The notes beneath the pieces were generated by a model. That model made no database searches. It worked only from the letters and a program-made list of their open reading frames with translations, and was not told where the DNA came from. From assembly GCA_031180405.1 (NCBI GenBank), contig JAPSLU010000003.1:1-64000 (forward strand): a DNA stretch of 64,000 nucleotides, written 5' to 3'. A program made the position numbers and the translations under genes. This DNA comes from Bacillus sp. (in: firmicutes) (GTDB lineage: Bacteria > Bacillota > Bacilli > Bacillales > Bacillaceae). This document shows, one piece after another, positions 12,322-23,612 of the stretch. Numbering within the stretch: the first letter of the stretch is position 1; each line of letters begins with the position of its first letter.

Positions 12322-12517
12322 CAGCAGCTAAAGGTGTCAAACTGCTTCTGTTAAGATGTAATGCTAGAGCGCCAAGCCACAATTTGTAGTCAAAATGATG
12401 AGGATATACTAAAAAGAATTGTCAGCAAAGTGGGCACTAAAAGAGGCCTCATCTATTCGACATATACTTGATGCCTATAGGCAGGCGCCTTGCGCATTTC
12501 TAACAAGGAGGAAGAGA

Positions 12518-12988
12518 ATGAGCAAAAAAGTAACAGAAATCGTTGAACAACTAGTCACACCTATACTAGAGGATATGAACCTTGAATTAGTAGATATTGA
12601 ATATGTAAAAGAAGGTTCTAATTGGTTTCTTCGATTATTCATTGATTCTGAAACAGGTATTGATATTGAAGAATGTGGAGTAGTAAGTGAGAGGTTAAGT
12701 GAAAAACTTGATGAACTAGATCCTATTCAGCATAATTACTTTTTAGAGGTATCATCTCCAGGTGCAGAGAGACCTTTGAAAAAAGAAGCTGATTTAATAA
12801 AAGCGATCGGAAAACAAGTCCACATTAAAACATATGAACCAATCAATGGAGAAAAGGTATTTGAGGGTGTTCTAACTGATTTCGACGGTCAAAGTCTTAC
12901 AGTTTCTGTGACAATAAAGACTAGAAAGAAACAAGTTGAAATCCCTTATGATAAAGTGGCAAAAGCTCGTCTTGCTGTTACTTTTTAG
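12518..12988 (+). CDS. rimP: ribosome maturation factor RimP
   Basis: [33 protein letters not shown]..., [15 protein letters not shown] at 12518 after AAGGAGGAAGAGA; track start 12419 too long. Confidence 0.96.
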   Translation: MSKKVTEIVEQLVTPILEDMNLELVDIEYVKEGSNWFLRLFIDSETGIDIEECGVVSERLSEKLDELDPIQHNYFLEVSSPGAERPLKKEADLIKAIGKQVHIKTYEPINGEKVFEGVLTDFDGQSLTVSVTIKTRKKQVEIPYDKVAKARLAVTF

Positions 12989-13128
12989 GTAACAAATAGT
13001 AAGCGATCTTTTTAGTGATACCTTGTTCACTTGCAATTCCTATAGCATTCACTTCTTATACCATCGTAATAAAGAAGAGGTAAAAGAGGTTTTACATGAA
13101 GCTTATTTTTTAAGGGGGAGCCGTTAAA

Positions 13129-14265
13129 ATGAGTAGTGAATTATTAGATGCCTTAACAATTTTAGAAAAGGAAAAGGGCATTGGCAAAGAAATTATTATT
13201 GAAGCAATTGAGGCGGCACTAATTTCAGCTTATAAGCGTAATTTTAATCAAGCTCAAAATGTTCGAGTTGATTTAAATCGTGAAACTGGAACAATGAAAG
13301 TGTTTGCTAGAAAAGATGTTGTCGATGAGGTTTATGATCCTCGATTAGAAATCTCAATTGGCGAAGCACAAAGCATTAATCCTAACTATGTGGTAAATGA
13401 TGTTATTGAAATGGAAGTTACACCAAAAGACTTTGGTCGAATTGCTGCTCAAACAGCTAAACAAGTCGTTACACAACGTGTTCGCGAAGCTGAGCGTGGT
13501 GTCATCTATGGTGAATTCATTGACCGTGAAGAAGATATTATGACAGGAATTGTACAACGTATTGATTCTAAGTTTATCTATGTTAGCTTAGGAAAAATAG
13601 AAGCTCTATTACCTGTCAGTGAACAGATGCCTAATGAAACGTATCGACCTCACGATCGTATAAAAGTTTTTATTACAAAGGTAGAAAAGACAACTAAAGG
13701 TCCTCAAATCTTTGTATCAAGAACACATCCAGGTCTTTTAAAAAGATTATTTGAAATTGAGGTTCCTGAAATTTATGACGGTACAGTTGAGATTAAATCT
13801 GTATCCCGCGAAGCTGGAGATCGCTCAAAAATTTCTGTTCACTCAGATAACCCTGAAGTTGATCCAGTGGGTTCATGTGTTGGGCCAAAAGGTCAACGTG
13901 TGCAGGCAATCGTTAATGAATTAAAAGGTGAGAAAATTGACATCGTTAAATGGTCACAAGACCCTGTTGAGTTCGTTGCTAATGCACTTAGCCCATCAAA
14001 AGTGGTCGAGGTACTAGTGGACGAAGGTGAAAAAGCAACTACAGTTATTGTGCCAGACTACCAGTTATCATTAGCTATTGGAAAAAGAGGGCAAAATGCA
14101 AGATTAGCTGCCAAATTGACAGGTTGGAAAATAGATATAAAAAGTGAAACAGATGCTGAAAAAGCAGGAATTTACCCTGTTCAATCAAATGAGTCACTTC
14201 TAAATGTTGATGCTGATGACGAACCACTTTTAACAAGTGTTCATGAACCAGAGCTTAGTGAATAA
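13129..14265 (+). CDS. nusA: transcription termination/antitermination factor NusA
   Basis: MSSELLDALTILEKEKGIGKEIIIEAIEAAL..., KH motifs VGPKGQRVQAIV and AIGKRGQNARLAAKLTGWKIDI. Confidence 0.97.
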   Translation: MSSELLDALTILEKEKGIGKEIIIEAIEAALISAYKRNFNQAQNVRVDLNRETGTMKVFARKDVVDEVYDPRLEISIGEAQSINPNYVVNDVIEMEVTPKDFGRIAAQTAKQVVTQRVREAERGVIYGEFIDREEDIMTGIVQRIDSKFIYVSLGKIEALLPVSEQMPNETYRPHDRIKVFITKVEKTTKGPQIFVSRTHPGLLKRLFEIEVPEIYDGTVEIKSVSREAGDRSKISVHSDNPEVDPVGSCVGPKGQRVQAIVNELKGEKIDIVKWSQDPVEFVANALSPSKVVEVLVDEGEKATTVIVPDYQLSLAIGKRGQNARLAAKLTGWKIDIKSETDAEKAGIYPVQSNESLLNVDADDEPLLTSVHEPELSE

Positions 14266-14278
14266 GAGGTGAAATCAC

Positions 14279-14548
14279 ATGAACAATCGCAAAATTCCTT
14301 TGCGAAAATGTGTCGCAACAGGAGAAATGAAAAGTAAAAAAGAACTAGTCCGAGTTGTCCGGTCAAAGGAAGGCAATATTACTGTCGACTTAACCGGGAA
14401 AAAGAATGGACGAGGTGCCTATATCACACTTGATAAAGAGAGCATACTTCTAGCAAAAAAGAAAAATATCCTTGCCAATCATCTAAAAGCTAACGTAGAT
14501 GAAACGATTTATGAAGAATTAATTCAATTGGCCGAGAAGGAGAAGTAA
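14279..14548 (+). CDS. ylxR: YlxR family RNA-binding protein
   Basis: [20 protein letters not shown]... GRGAYI; between nusA and ylxQ. Confidence 0.93.
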   Translation: MNNRKIPLRKCVATGEMKSKKELVRVVRSKEGNITVDLTGKKNGRGAYITLDKESILLAKKKNILANHLKANVDETIYEELIQLAEKEK

Positions 14549-14556
14549 TCAATAAT

Positions 14557-14862
14557 ATGAAACAGCAGCAACAATGGACGTCCTTATTGGGCTTAGCAAA
14601 TCGAGCACGAAAAGTTATTTCGGGAGAGGAACTTGTTGTTAAAGAAATTAGACAACAAAAAGCTAAGCTTGTTCTTCTTTCACAAGATGCATCCGCTAAT
14701 ACAATGAAAAAGGTAACAGATAAATGTAAGTTTTATCAGGTCCCCTTTATGACTGTTGAAGATCGCTACCTATTAGGGAAAGCAATCGGGAAAGAAGCGA
14801 GAGTCGTTGTAGCGATAAATGATGCAGGCTTTGCTGCAAAGTTAAAAACCTTGCTCGATTAA
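14557..14862 (+). CDS. ylxQ: L7Ae-family protein YlxQ
   Basis: [23 protein letters not shown]..., L7Ae-like fold sequence, conserved neighbourhood. Confidence 0.93.
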   Translation: MKQQQQWTSLLGLANRARKVISGEELVVKEIRQQKAKLVLLSQDASANTMKKVTDKCKFYQVPFMTVEDRYLLGKAIGKEARVVVAINDAGFAAKLKTLLD

Positions 14863-14881
14863 TATTCTTGGGGGTGAACGT

Positions 14882-17059
14882 ATGTCAAAAATGAGAGTAT
14901 ATGAATATGCCAAACAAACGAATGTATCCAGCAAAGACATTATTACTACGTTACAAGGAATGAATGTGGAAGTAAATAATCATATGTCAACTATTGAAGA
15001 CGATGTTATTACAAAGCTTGATCAAAAATATAAAGCATCTACCAGCGAAAATTCAAAAAATGAATCAACACAGAAACCGGGGAAACAAGTGGATAATACA
15101 ATTAAAACAAACAATGATAAACCAAATAACGAACAAAAACCTTCAAATAACAAAAAACAAGCTCCAAATAACCAAAATAAAAAACCGAATCAGTCTGGAA
15201 ATAAACCTTTTAATAACAATAACAATAACAATAACAAAGGTAAAAAGAACAATAAGAAAAATAAAGGACATCAAAATTTCCAACAGCCTAAACCAAAGAA
15301 GGAACTCCCAGAAAAGATTACATTCTCTGGTAGCTTAACGGTTGGTGAATTAGCTGGTGAGCTAGGGAAAGAACCTTCAGAAATTATTAAAAAGCTTCTC
15401 CTATTAGGCACAATGGCTACAATTAACCAAGAACTTGATAAAGATTCTATTGAATTAATTGCTGGGGAATATGGTGTTGAAGTCGAAGAAGAAATCGTTT
15501 TTGAAAAAACAGAATTTGAAAAATATGACGAAGAAGATCGTGAAGAAGATTTAGAAATTCGTCCAGCAGTTGTAACAATCATGGGACATGTTGACCACGG
15601 TAAAACTACATTACTTGACTCTATCAGAAACACAAAGGTAACTGAAGGTGAAGCTGGAGGAATTACCCAACATATTGGTGCGTACCAAATTGTTGCAAAT
15701 GATCAAAAGATTACATTTTTGGATACACCAGGTCACGCTGCTTTCACAACAATGCGTGCACGTGGAGCTCAAATTACCGATATTACAATATTAGTTGTTG
15801 CAGCAGATGATGGTGTTATGCCTCAAACAGTTGAAGCAATTAACCATGCAAAAGCAGCAGAAGTACCAATTATTGTAGCTGTCAATAAAGTAGATAAACC
15901 AACAGCAAATCCTGATCGTGTTATGCAAGAATTAACAGAACATGGACTAGTACCAGAAGCATGGGGTGGGGATACTATCTTTGTACCTGTTTCTGCATTA
16001 ACTGGTGATGGGATCGATGACCTTCTAGAAATGATTCTGTTAGTAACTGAAGTTGAAGAGTTAAAAGCAAATCCTAATCGCCGTGCTACTGGAACAGTTA
16101 TTGAGGCGCAATTAGATAAAGGTCGTGGATCTGTAGCAACTCTACTTGTTCAAAACGGTACATTAAAAGTTGGAGATCCAATTGTTGTAGGAAACACATT
16201 CGGCCGTGTTCGAGCAATGGTGAATGATCTTGGTCGACGAGTTAAGGAAGCAGCACCATCTACTCCTGTTGAAATCACTGGATTAAATGATGTACCATTA
16301 GCCGGAGATCAATTTATGGTCTTTGAAGACGAAAAGTCAGCTCGTCAAGTTGGAGAAGCTAGAGCACAGAAAAGACTTGATGAACAGCGTAGTGAAGGTT
16401 CAAAATTAAGCCTTGATGATTTATTTGAGCAAATCAAACAAGGTGAAATTAAAGATATTAATTTAATTGTTAAAGCTGATGTACAAGGATCTGTTGAAGC
16501 TTTAGCAGCTGCTTTACAAAAGATTGATGTTGAAGGTGTACGTGTAAAAATTATTCATACTGGTGTAGGTGCAATCACTGAATCCGATATTATTTTAGCG
16601 GCAGCATCCAATGCAATTGTTATTGGATTTAATGTACGTCCTGACGCAGGTGCTAAGAAAACAGCTGACGTTGAAGAAGTAGACATTCGTCTTCACCGTA
16701 TAATTTATAAAGTAATTGAAGAGATCGAATCGGCAATGAAAGGGATGCTTGATCCTGAATTTGAAGAGAAAATTATTGGTCAAGTTGAAGTACGTACTAC
16801 GTTTAAAGTTTCTAAGATCGGTACGATTGCAGGATGTTATGTTACAGAAGGTAAAATTACACGTGATAGCGGTATTCGTTTAATCCGTGATGGAATTGTT
16901 ATTTTTGAAGGTGAAATTGATACACTTAAACGCTTCAAGGATGATGTCAAGGAAGTTGCACGTAACTATGAGTGTGGTATTACGATAAAGAATTACAATG
17001 ATGTCAAAGAAGGCGACGTTATTGAAGCGTATGTTATGGAAGAAATTGAACGTAAATGA
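14882..17059 (+). CDS. infB: translation initiation factor IF-2
   Basis: [34 protein letters not shown] GTPase motifs. Confidence 0.97.
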   Translation: MSKMRVYEYAKQTNVSSKDIITTLQGMNVEVNNHMSTIEDDVITKLDQKYKASTSENSKNESTQKPGKQVDNTIKTNNDKPNNEQKPSNNKKQAPNNQNKKPNQSGNKPFNNNNNNNNKGKKNNKKNKGHQNFQQPKPKKELPEKITFSGSLTVGELAGELGKEPSEIIKKLLLLGTMATINQELDKDSIELIAGEYGVEVEEEIVFEKTEFEKYDEEDREEDLEIRPAVVTIMGHVDHGKTTLLDSIRNTKVTEGEAGGITQHIGAYQIVANDQKITFLDTPGHAAFTTMRARGAQITDITILVVAADDGVMPQTVEAINHAKAAEVPIIVAVNKVDKPTANPDRVMQELTEHGLVPEAWGGDTIFVPVSALTGDGIDDLLEMILLVTEVEELKANPNRRATGTVIEAQLDKGRGSVATLLVQNGTLKVGDPIVVGNTFGRVRAMVNDLGRRVKEAAPSTPVEITGLNDVPLAGDQFMVFEDEKSARQVGEARAQKRLDEQRSEGSKLSLDDLFEQIKQGEIKDINLIVKADVQGSVEALAAALQKIDVEGVRVKIIHTGVGAITESDIILAAASNAIVIGFNVRPDAGAKKTADVEEVDIRLHRIIYKVIEEIESAMKGMLDPEFEEKIIGQVEVRTTFKVSKIGTIAGCYVTEGKITRDSGIRLIRDGIVIFEGEIDTLKRFKDDVKEVARNYECGITIKNYNDVKEGDVIEAYVMEEIERK

Positions 17060-17334
17060 TTGGATATGTTGATTGTGAATGTTTAATTTATGACTCACAG
17101 TCATTAAAAGAAAAAAGAGCTGTTTTACAACGAGTTCTAACAAGAATCAAACAAAAGTATAATGTCTCTATTTCGGAAATTGATTTTCAGGATACTTGGC
17201 AACATACCAAATTTGGAATTGTTGCCATAAGTAGTTCAAAAGTACAAACGGAAAAAGAACTTCACCGTGTTTTGGATTTTATTGATTCATTCCCTGAAAT
17301 AGAGCGAGCGGTTACTACGTTTGAATGGTTTTAA
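17056..17334 (+). CDS. ylxP: YlxP family (DUF503) protein
   Basis: 92 aa; [47 protein letters not shown] overlap with infB. Confidence 0.92.
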   Translation: MIGYVDCECLIYDSQSLKEKRAVLQRVLTRIKQKYNVSISEIDFQDTWQHTKFGIVAISSSKVQTEKELHRVLDFIDSFPEIERAVTTFEWF

Positions 17335-17351
17335 TTTAAGAGGTGATTGAC

Positions 17352-17708
17352 ATGAGCTTAAGAGCAAACCGTGTCGGAGAACAAATGAAAAAAGAATTAG
17401 GGGATATTATTGGGCGTAAAATCAAAGATCCTCGTATTGGCTTTGTTACTGTGACTGATGTTAGTGTTTCAGGTGACTTACAGATTGCAAAAGTCTTTAT
17501 ATCAGTGCTAGGTGATGAAGAGCAACGACAGAATACGTTAAAAGGTCTAGCTAAAGCCAAGGGCTTTATCCGTTCTGAGATTGGTCAGCGTATACGCCTA
17601 AGAAAAACACCAGAAATTCAATTTGAATTCGATGAATCCATTGATTATGGAAACAGAATTGAAACTCTTCTTCATGAGTTAAATGTAGAAAATAAAGAGG
17701 AGGAATAA
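17352..17708 (+). CDS. rbfA: ribosome-binding factor A
   Basis: [37 protein letters not shown]. Confidence 0.97.
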   Translation: MSLRANRVGEQMKKELGDIIGRKIKDPRIGFVTVTDVSVSGDLQIAKVFISVLGDEEQRQNTLKGLAKAKGFIRSEIGQRIRLRKTPEIQFEFDESIDYGNRIETLLHELNVENKEEE

Positions 17709-17717
17709 CTCCTTTCA

Positions 17718-17750
17718 AAGGGATAGACACCTTCGTCTATCCCTTTTTAT
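17718..17750 (+). terminator. Rho-independent terminator after rbfA
   Basis: AAAGGGATAGACaccttcGTCTATCCCTTTTT. Confidence 0.85.
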
Positions 17751-17775
17751 TTCAAAGAATGGCGGAGGTTGAACA

Positions 17776-18696
17776 ATGGAAGGTGTACTTTTATTAAATA
17801 AACCTGTTGGAATGACATCCCACGATTGTGTAGCGAAAATGAGAAGACTTGCCAAAACAAAAAAAGTTGGTCATACAGGAACGTTAGATCCAGATGTCAC
17901 AGGTGTTCTCCCAATTTGCCTTGGTAGAGCAACAAAAATCGTTGAATACTTAACAGCAGCTACTAAAACGTATGAAGCGGAAATCACGATTGGCTTTTCT
18001 ACCACAACTGAAGACGCATCTGGACAAGTTGTTGAGAAGAAAAATGTAGAAAATCCGATTGCAAAAGAAGAAGTAGAAAAAATTCTTCAATCAATGATTG
18101 GAACTATTGAACAAATTCCACCAATGTATTCGGCTGTTAAAGTCAAAGGGAAAAAACTATATGAATATGCTAGAGCTGGTATCGAAGTTGAACGACCAGC
18201 AAGGTTAATTACAATTAGTAAACTCATTCTTTTAGGAGATGTAACACATAAGAATGGTGTTGTAACTTTTCATTTTCGAGTTACATGCTCGAAAGGAACA
18301 TATGTACGAACCTTAGCCGTTATGATAGGAGAAAGACTTGGCTATCCTGCACATATGTCGCATCTTGTCAGAACGGAATCAGGTGATTTCAAGTTAAAAG
18401 ATTGTTTAACTTTCGAGGAAATTGAAGAAGCGATTGAAAAAAATGAACTTCAAACGCATTTGTTATCCATCGGAGAAGCGCTATATGATTTGCCGAAACT
18501 AATAATCCATGATACTCTAGCAGAGAAAGTGAAAAATGGAGCAGTATTAGTGCTTCCAACACAATTTCAAGACATGGAAGCTGGTTCTCCAATCGCTGTT
18601 TATAGTGAGGATCATAGATGTTTAGCGATTTATGGAAAACATCCAACGAAAAGTCACCTAATGAAGCCTACAAAAGTGTTATATAATGAGGTTTAG
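17776..18696 (+). CDS. truB: tRNA pseudouridine(55) synthase
   Basis: LLLNKPVGMTSHDCVAKMRRLAKTKKVGHTGTLDPDVTGVLPICLG. Confidence 0.97.
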   Translation: MEGVLLLNKPVGMTSHDCVAKMRRLAKTKKVGHTGTLDPDVTGVLPICLGRATKIVEYLTAATKTYEAEITIGFSTTTEDASGQVVEKKNVENPIAKEEVEKILQSMIGTIEQIPPMYSAVKVKGKKLYEYARAGIEVERPARLITISKLILLGDVTHKNGVVTFHFRVTCSKGTYVRTLAVMIGERLGYPAHMSHLVRTESGDFKLKDCLTFEEIEEAIEKNELQTHLLSIGEALYDLPKLIIHDTLAEKVKNGAVLVLPTQFQDMEAGSPIAVYSEDHRCLAIYGKHPTKSHLMKPTKVLYNEV

Positions 18697-18753
18697 GTAC
18701 TTTATAAATATTTGCAATTACCAGCATTAAAAGCGAAAAAGGTGAAGTTGACT

Positions 18754-19701
18754 GTGAAACTTATTAACCTGTCTCACCCACATCATATAGATCGATATGA
18801 ATTATCAGAGATGGTCATGGCTCTAGGATATTTTGATGGAGTACACAAAGGACATCAAAAGGTTATTCTCAAAGCAAAAGAAATTGCAGAGAAAACAGGG
18901 ATGAAAAGCGCGGTAATGACATTTCATCCACATCCTCGGGTTGTTCTTCGTAAGCAGGAAGATGTTGATTATTTAACACCATTAGCAGAAAAAATTCAAT
19001 TAATAGAGCAACTGGGTATTGATTTATTGTTTGTCGTTGAATTTACAAAGGATTTTGCAGCCTTATTACCTCAACAATTTGTTGATGAATTTATCATAAA
19101 TTTAAATGTAAAACACGTTGTAGCAGGGTTTGACTTTACATACGGAAACTTAGGTAAAGGAACAATGGAAAGTATGCCATTTCATTCAAGAGATCAATTT
19201 TCACATACAACAGTTGAAAAGTTAACTGATCATGATCGAAAAGTAAGTTCCTCACTTATTCGTGAAGTTATTCGTAGTGGAGATGTAGAATACGCGAAAA
19301 CACTATTAGGAAGACCGCATTTTATTACCGGGTCGGTCATTCATGGTGATAAAAGAGGAAGAACTATTGGTTTTCCAACTGCTAACATAGGACTTGAAGA
19401 AAATTATTTACTTCCGGCTACTGGTGTATATGCTGTATCAATTACGGTTGACGGCCAATCACATGCTGGGGTATGTAATATTGGATATAAACCAACGTTT
19501 AAAAATGAAAAAGCTCTAAAGCCAAGTATTGAAGTTCATATTTTTGATTTTCATAAAGAAATTTATGAAAAAAAAGTTCTGGTTTCGTGGTATAAGCGTT
19601 TAAGAAGTGAACAAAAGTTCCATAATGTAGAAGAGCTTATTGATCAGATTTCAAAGGATAAAGCGGCAGCTGAAGAATTTTTTCAGAAAAAGCTGGTTTA
19701 G
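18754..19701 (+). CDS. ribF: bifunctional riboflavin kinase/FAD synthetase
   Basis: ALGYFDGVHKGHQKVI..., GRTIGFPTANI; GTG start at 18754. Confidence 0.95.
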   Translation: MKLINLSHPHHIDRYELSEMVMALGYFDGVHKGHQKVILKAKEIAEKTGMKSAVMTFHPHPRVVLRKQEDVDYLTPLAEKIQLIEQLGIDLLFVVEFTKDFAALLPQQFVDEFIINLNVKHVVAGFDFTYGNLGKGTMESMPFHSRDQFSHTTVEKLTDHDRKVSSSLIREVIRSGDVEYAKTLLGRPHFITGSVIHGDKRGRTIGFPTANIGLEENYLLPATGVYAVSITVDGQSHAGVCNIGYKPTFKNEKALKPSIEVHIFDFHKEIYEKKVLVSWYKRLRSEQKFHNVEELIDQISKDKAAAEEFFQKKLV

Positions 19702-19749
19702 TCCTTGCAATATCTATAAAAAAATAGTATTCTAATTGATGTAGTTTAA

Positions 19750-20094
<345 letters not shown>

Positions 20095-20100
20095 TTACTT

Positions 20101-20128
20101 TAAAAGCGGGATTTCTCCCGCTTTTTTA
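20101..20128 (+). terminator. terminator after rpsO
   Basis: AAAGCGGGatttctCCCGCTTTTTT. Confidence 0.85.
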
Positions 20129-20342
20129 GTGTATATAAAATTGGAAAAATAGATGGATGAATATATATCTGAAGGAGCAGTTCATAGAGATTTGGAAACA
20201 TTTCTTTTGAGGAGCAAAGCCTTATGAACTCAGAAGATTTTATGAAATCTATTTACATATAAAAACTACACTGATATGTTGAATTTATTTGGTTCATACT
20301 AATACATAACGTGATTAAAAAAAGAGAAGGAGTTTTACATAT

Positions 20343-22463
20343 ATGGGACAAGATAAACAAACGTTTTCCATAAACTGGGCTGGTCGGAATTTAACAGTTG
20401 AAATCGGCCAGCTTGCAAAACAAGCAAACGGATCTGTCATGATTCGTTATGGCGATACAGCAGTACTAAGCACTGCTACAGCATCTAAGGAGCCAAAACC
20501 TCTTGATTTCTTTCCGCTTACAGTTAATTATGAAGAGAGATTATACGCTGTGGGGAAAATACCTGGTGGATTTATTAAAAGAGAAGGTCGTCCAAGTGAA
20601 AAGGCGATCCTTGCAAGTCGTTTAATTGACCGACCAATTAGACCATTATTCGCAGATGGTTTCAGAAATGAAGTCCAAGTAATTAGTATTGTTATGAGTG
20701 TGGATCAAGATTGCTCTTCAGAAATGGCGGCCATGTTTGGATCATCTTTAGCTTTATGTGTTTCTGATATTCCGTTTGAAGGCCCGATTGCAGGTGTTAC
20801 TGTAGGTAGAATTAACAATCAATTTGTTGTGAATCCAACGGTAGAACAAGCCGAGCAAAGTGATATTCACCTTGTTGTAGCTGGTACAAAAGATGCCATT
20901 AACATGGTTGAAGCTGGTGCTGATGAAGTACCTGAAGAAACGATGCTAGAAGCTATTATGTTTGGACATGAAGAAATTAAACGTCTAATTGCTTTCCAAG
21001 AAGAAATTGCTGCAGCAGTTGGTAAAGAAAAGATGGAAATTAAGCTATTTGATCTTGATGCAGACATCGAAAAAGATATTCGTGAATTTGCTGAAAAAGA
21101 CCTGCTTAAAGCTATTCAGGTACAAGAGAAACACGCACGTGAGGATGCTATTAATGCAGTTAAAAATAGTGTTGTTGAAAAGTATGAAGCACAAGAGGCG
21201 GACGAAGCAACGATTAAAATGGTAAAACAAATACTATCTAAGCTTGTAAAAGCTGAAGTTAGGCGTTTAATTACCGAAGATAAAGTAAGACCAGACGGCC
21301 GTGGAGTTGATGAAATTAGACCACTTTCATCAGAAATTGGCTTACTGTCTAGAACGCATGGATCAGGGTTGTTCACACGTGGACAAACTCAAGCGTTAAG
21401 TATTTGTACACTTGGTGCATTAGGAGATGTACAAATCTTAGATGGTTTAGGTATTGAAGAATCAAAACGCTTCATGCATCATTATAATTTTCCACAATTC
21501 AGCGTTGGGGAAACAGGACCAATGCGAGGACCAGGTCGTCGTGAAATTGGTCATGGTGCATTAGGAGAACGTGCACTAGAGCCAATTATTCCTTCTGAGA
21601 AAGACTTTCCATATACAATTCGTTTAGTATCGGAAGTTCTTGAGTCAAATGGTTCAACTTCTCAAGCAAGTATTTGTGCTAGTACTCTTGCGATGATGGA
21701 TGCAGGTGTACCAATTAAAGCTCCAGTTGCAGGTATTGCGATGGGTCTTGTGAAATCTGGTGAACATTACACTGTTTTAACAGATATTCAAGGTATGGAA
21801 GATGCACTAGGAGATATGGACTTTAAAGTAGCAGGTACTGAAAAAGGTGTTACAGCCCTGCAAATGGATATTAAGATTGATGGCTTATCACGTGAGATTC
21901 TTGAGGAAGCCCTTCAACAAGCAAAAAAAGGTCGTATGGAAATTCTTAAATCAATGCTTGCAACAATCTCTACTCCAAAAGATGAGCTTTCACAATATGC
22001 TCCAAAAATCTTAACGATGGCAATTAATCCTGATAAAATCAGAGATGTCATTGGACCAAGTGGAAAACAAATCAATAAGATTATTGAAGAAACTGGAGTC
22101 AAGATAGATATAGAGCAAGATGGTACAGTATTTATTTCTTCTGTAAACGAAGAAATGAACCAAAAAGCGAAAAAAATTATTGAAGACATTGTTCGTGAAG
22201 TAGTCGTAGGTCAAATGTATCTTGGTAAAGTTAAGCGTATCGAAAAATTCGGAGCATTCGTTGAGATTTTCAGCGGAAAAGATGGGTTAGTTCATATATC
22301 TGAGTTGGCTGAAGAACGTGTTGGCAAAGTCGAAGATGTCGTTTCTATCGGTGATGAACTATTAGTAAAGGTAACTGAAATCGATAAGCAGGGCCGTGTG
22401 AATTTATCAAGAAAAGCAGTAATAAAGGAACAAAAAGAAAGTCAACCTGAAAATCAAGGTTGA
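20343..22463 (+). CDS. pnp: polyribonucleotide nucleotidyltransferase
   Basis: RNase PH repeats, KH ([25 protein letters not shown]) and S1 domains. Confidence 0.97.
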   Translation: MGQDKQTFSINWAGRNLTVEIGQLAKQANGSVMIRYGDTAVLSTATASKEPKPLDFFPLTVNYEERLYAVGKIPGGFIKREGRPSEKAILASRLIDRPIRPLFADGFRNEVQVISIVMSVDQDCSSEMAAMFGSSLALCVSDIPFEGPIAGVTVGRINNQFVVNPTVEQAEQSDIHLVVAGTKDAINMVEAGADEVPEETMLEAIMFGHEEIKRLIAFQEEIAAAVGKEKMEIKLFDLDADIEKDIREFAEKDLLKAIQVQEKHAREDAINAVKNSVVEKYEAQEADEATIKMVKQILSKLVKAEVRRLITEDKVRPDGRGVDEIRPLSSEIGLLSRTHGSGLFTRGQTQALSICTLGALGDVQILDGLGIEESKRFMHHYNFPQFSVGETGPMRGPGRREIGHGALGERALEPIIPSEKDFPYTIRLVSEVLESNGSTSQASICASTLAMMDAGVPIKAPVAGIAMGLVKSGEHYTVLTDIQGMEDALGDMDFKVAGTEKGVTALQMDIKIDGLSREILEEALQQAKKGRMEILKSMLATISTPKDELSQYAPKILTMAINPDKIRDVIGPSGKQINKIIEETGVKIDIEQDGTVFISSVNEEMNQKAKKIIEDIVREVVVGQMYLGKVKRIEKFGAFVEIFSGKDGLVHISELAEERVGKVEDVVSIGDELLVKVTEIDKQGRVNLSRKAVIKEQKESQPENQG

Positions 22464-22471
22464 TCATAAAT

Positions 22472-22502
22472 GGAGGCCATGGGTAACCAGGCTTCTTTTT
22501 TC
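22472..22502 (+). terminator. terminator after pnp
   Basis: GGAGGCC...GGCTTCT (two G-U pairs) followed by T-run. Confidence 0.55.
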
Positions 22503-22601
22503 GATTTTTCACCTTCTGGTAGAATAAATAATGTACCAAGTCCATTTTTGTTCTACCTTGTCCCCTTTTTACATAATTTTTAGTAAAAAGGGGGATATAT
22601 A

Positions 22602-23579
22602 ATGCGAAGGAAAATAATTCAATTTGTTGGATTTATATTAATTGCCACAATTGCCATTGGCTTTATTAAAAATCCTTATACATCATCATATATTGACCAA
22701 ATAAAAAATGCTGGTATTACAGTCTCAAAGCATCAGGATAAGCTGTACGAAGAAATTGGAGCAAAAGCAAAGGAATATAACATTCCTCCTCAAAATGCAG
22801 AAATACATAAAGTGTGGAAAGCGATACCAGGCTATAATGGTTTAGAGGTAGATATTGATGAATCGTATAGGAAGATGAAGGAAAAAGGCTTTTTTGATCA
22901 AAAACTTCTTGTTTATCGACAAGTAAAACCGTCAGTTCACCTTGATGATTTACAAGCAGAGCCGATATATAGAGGTCATCCTGATAAACCAATGGTGTCT
23001 TTTATCATTAACGTAGCTTGGGGAAATGAATATATCCCTGACATGCTTGAAACGTTAAATAAATATCATGTCAAAGCAACTTTTTTTCTAGAGGGAAGAT
23101 GGGTTAAAGAAAACCCTGATATGGCGATGATGATAGTTGATGCTGGCCACGAAGTTGGAAATCATTCCTATACACACCCTGATATGAGTCAGTTATCGGC
23201 AGAAAAAATAAGGGAACAGCTGACAAAAACGAATGAAGTGATAAAGTCTGTTACAGATATTACACCTACTTGGTTTGCGCCTCCAAGTGGGAGTTTTAAA
23301 AGTGAAGTTGTAAAAATTGCAGATGAAATGAACATGAAAACGGTGATGTGGAGTGTTGATACCATTGATTGGCAACGTCCTGAACCTCATGTATTAGTGT
23401 CTCGTGTTATGGGTAAGGTTCATAACGGGGCTCTTATCTTAATGCATCCCACATCTTCAACTTCAGAAAGCTTAGAAACCTTGATCTTATCTATAAAGCA
23501 AAAGGGTTATTCCTTTGGGTCTGTATCAATGCTAGTTAATGAGGAGCGCATATTCAGAAGTGATGTTAAAAAAAATTAA
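22602..23579 (+). CDS. ylxY: polysaccharide deacetylase family protein (YlxY-like)
   Basis: NodB-like: KATFFLEGRWVKENPDMAMMIVDAGHEVGNHSYTHPDM; N-terminal hydrophobic segment; between pnp and mlpA. Confidence 0.9.
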   Translation: MRRKIIQFVGFILIATIAIGFIKNPYTSSYIDQIKNAGITVSKHQDKLYEEIGAKAKEYNIPPQNAEIHKVWKAIPGYNGLEVDIDESYRKMKEKGFFDQKLLVYRQVKPSVHLDDLQAEPIYRGHPDKPMVSFIINVAWGNEYIPDMLETLNKYHVKATFFLEGRWVKENPDMAMMIVDAGHEVGNHSYTHPDMSQLSAEKIREQLTKTNEVIKSVTDITPTWFAPPSGSFKSEVVKIADEMNMKTVMWSVDTIDWQRPEPHVLVSRVMGKVHNGALILMHPTSSTSESLETLILSIKQKGYSFGSVSMLVNEERIFRSDVKKN

Positions 23580-23612
23580 TAACAAAATGACAACTCAGAA
23601 GGAGGAACTTTT

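Noticed and set aside
15271-15633. 120-aa antisense ORF opposite infB
   Set aside because: Ser-rich shadow of Glu/Lys-rich coding sequence; no RBS or known family.
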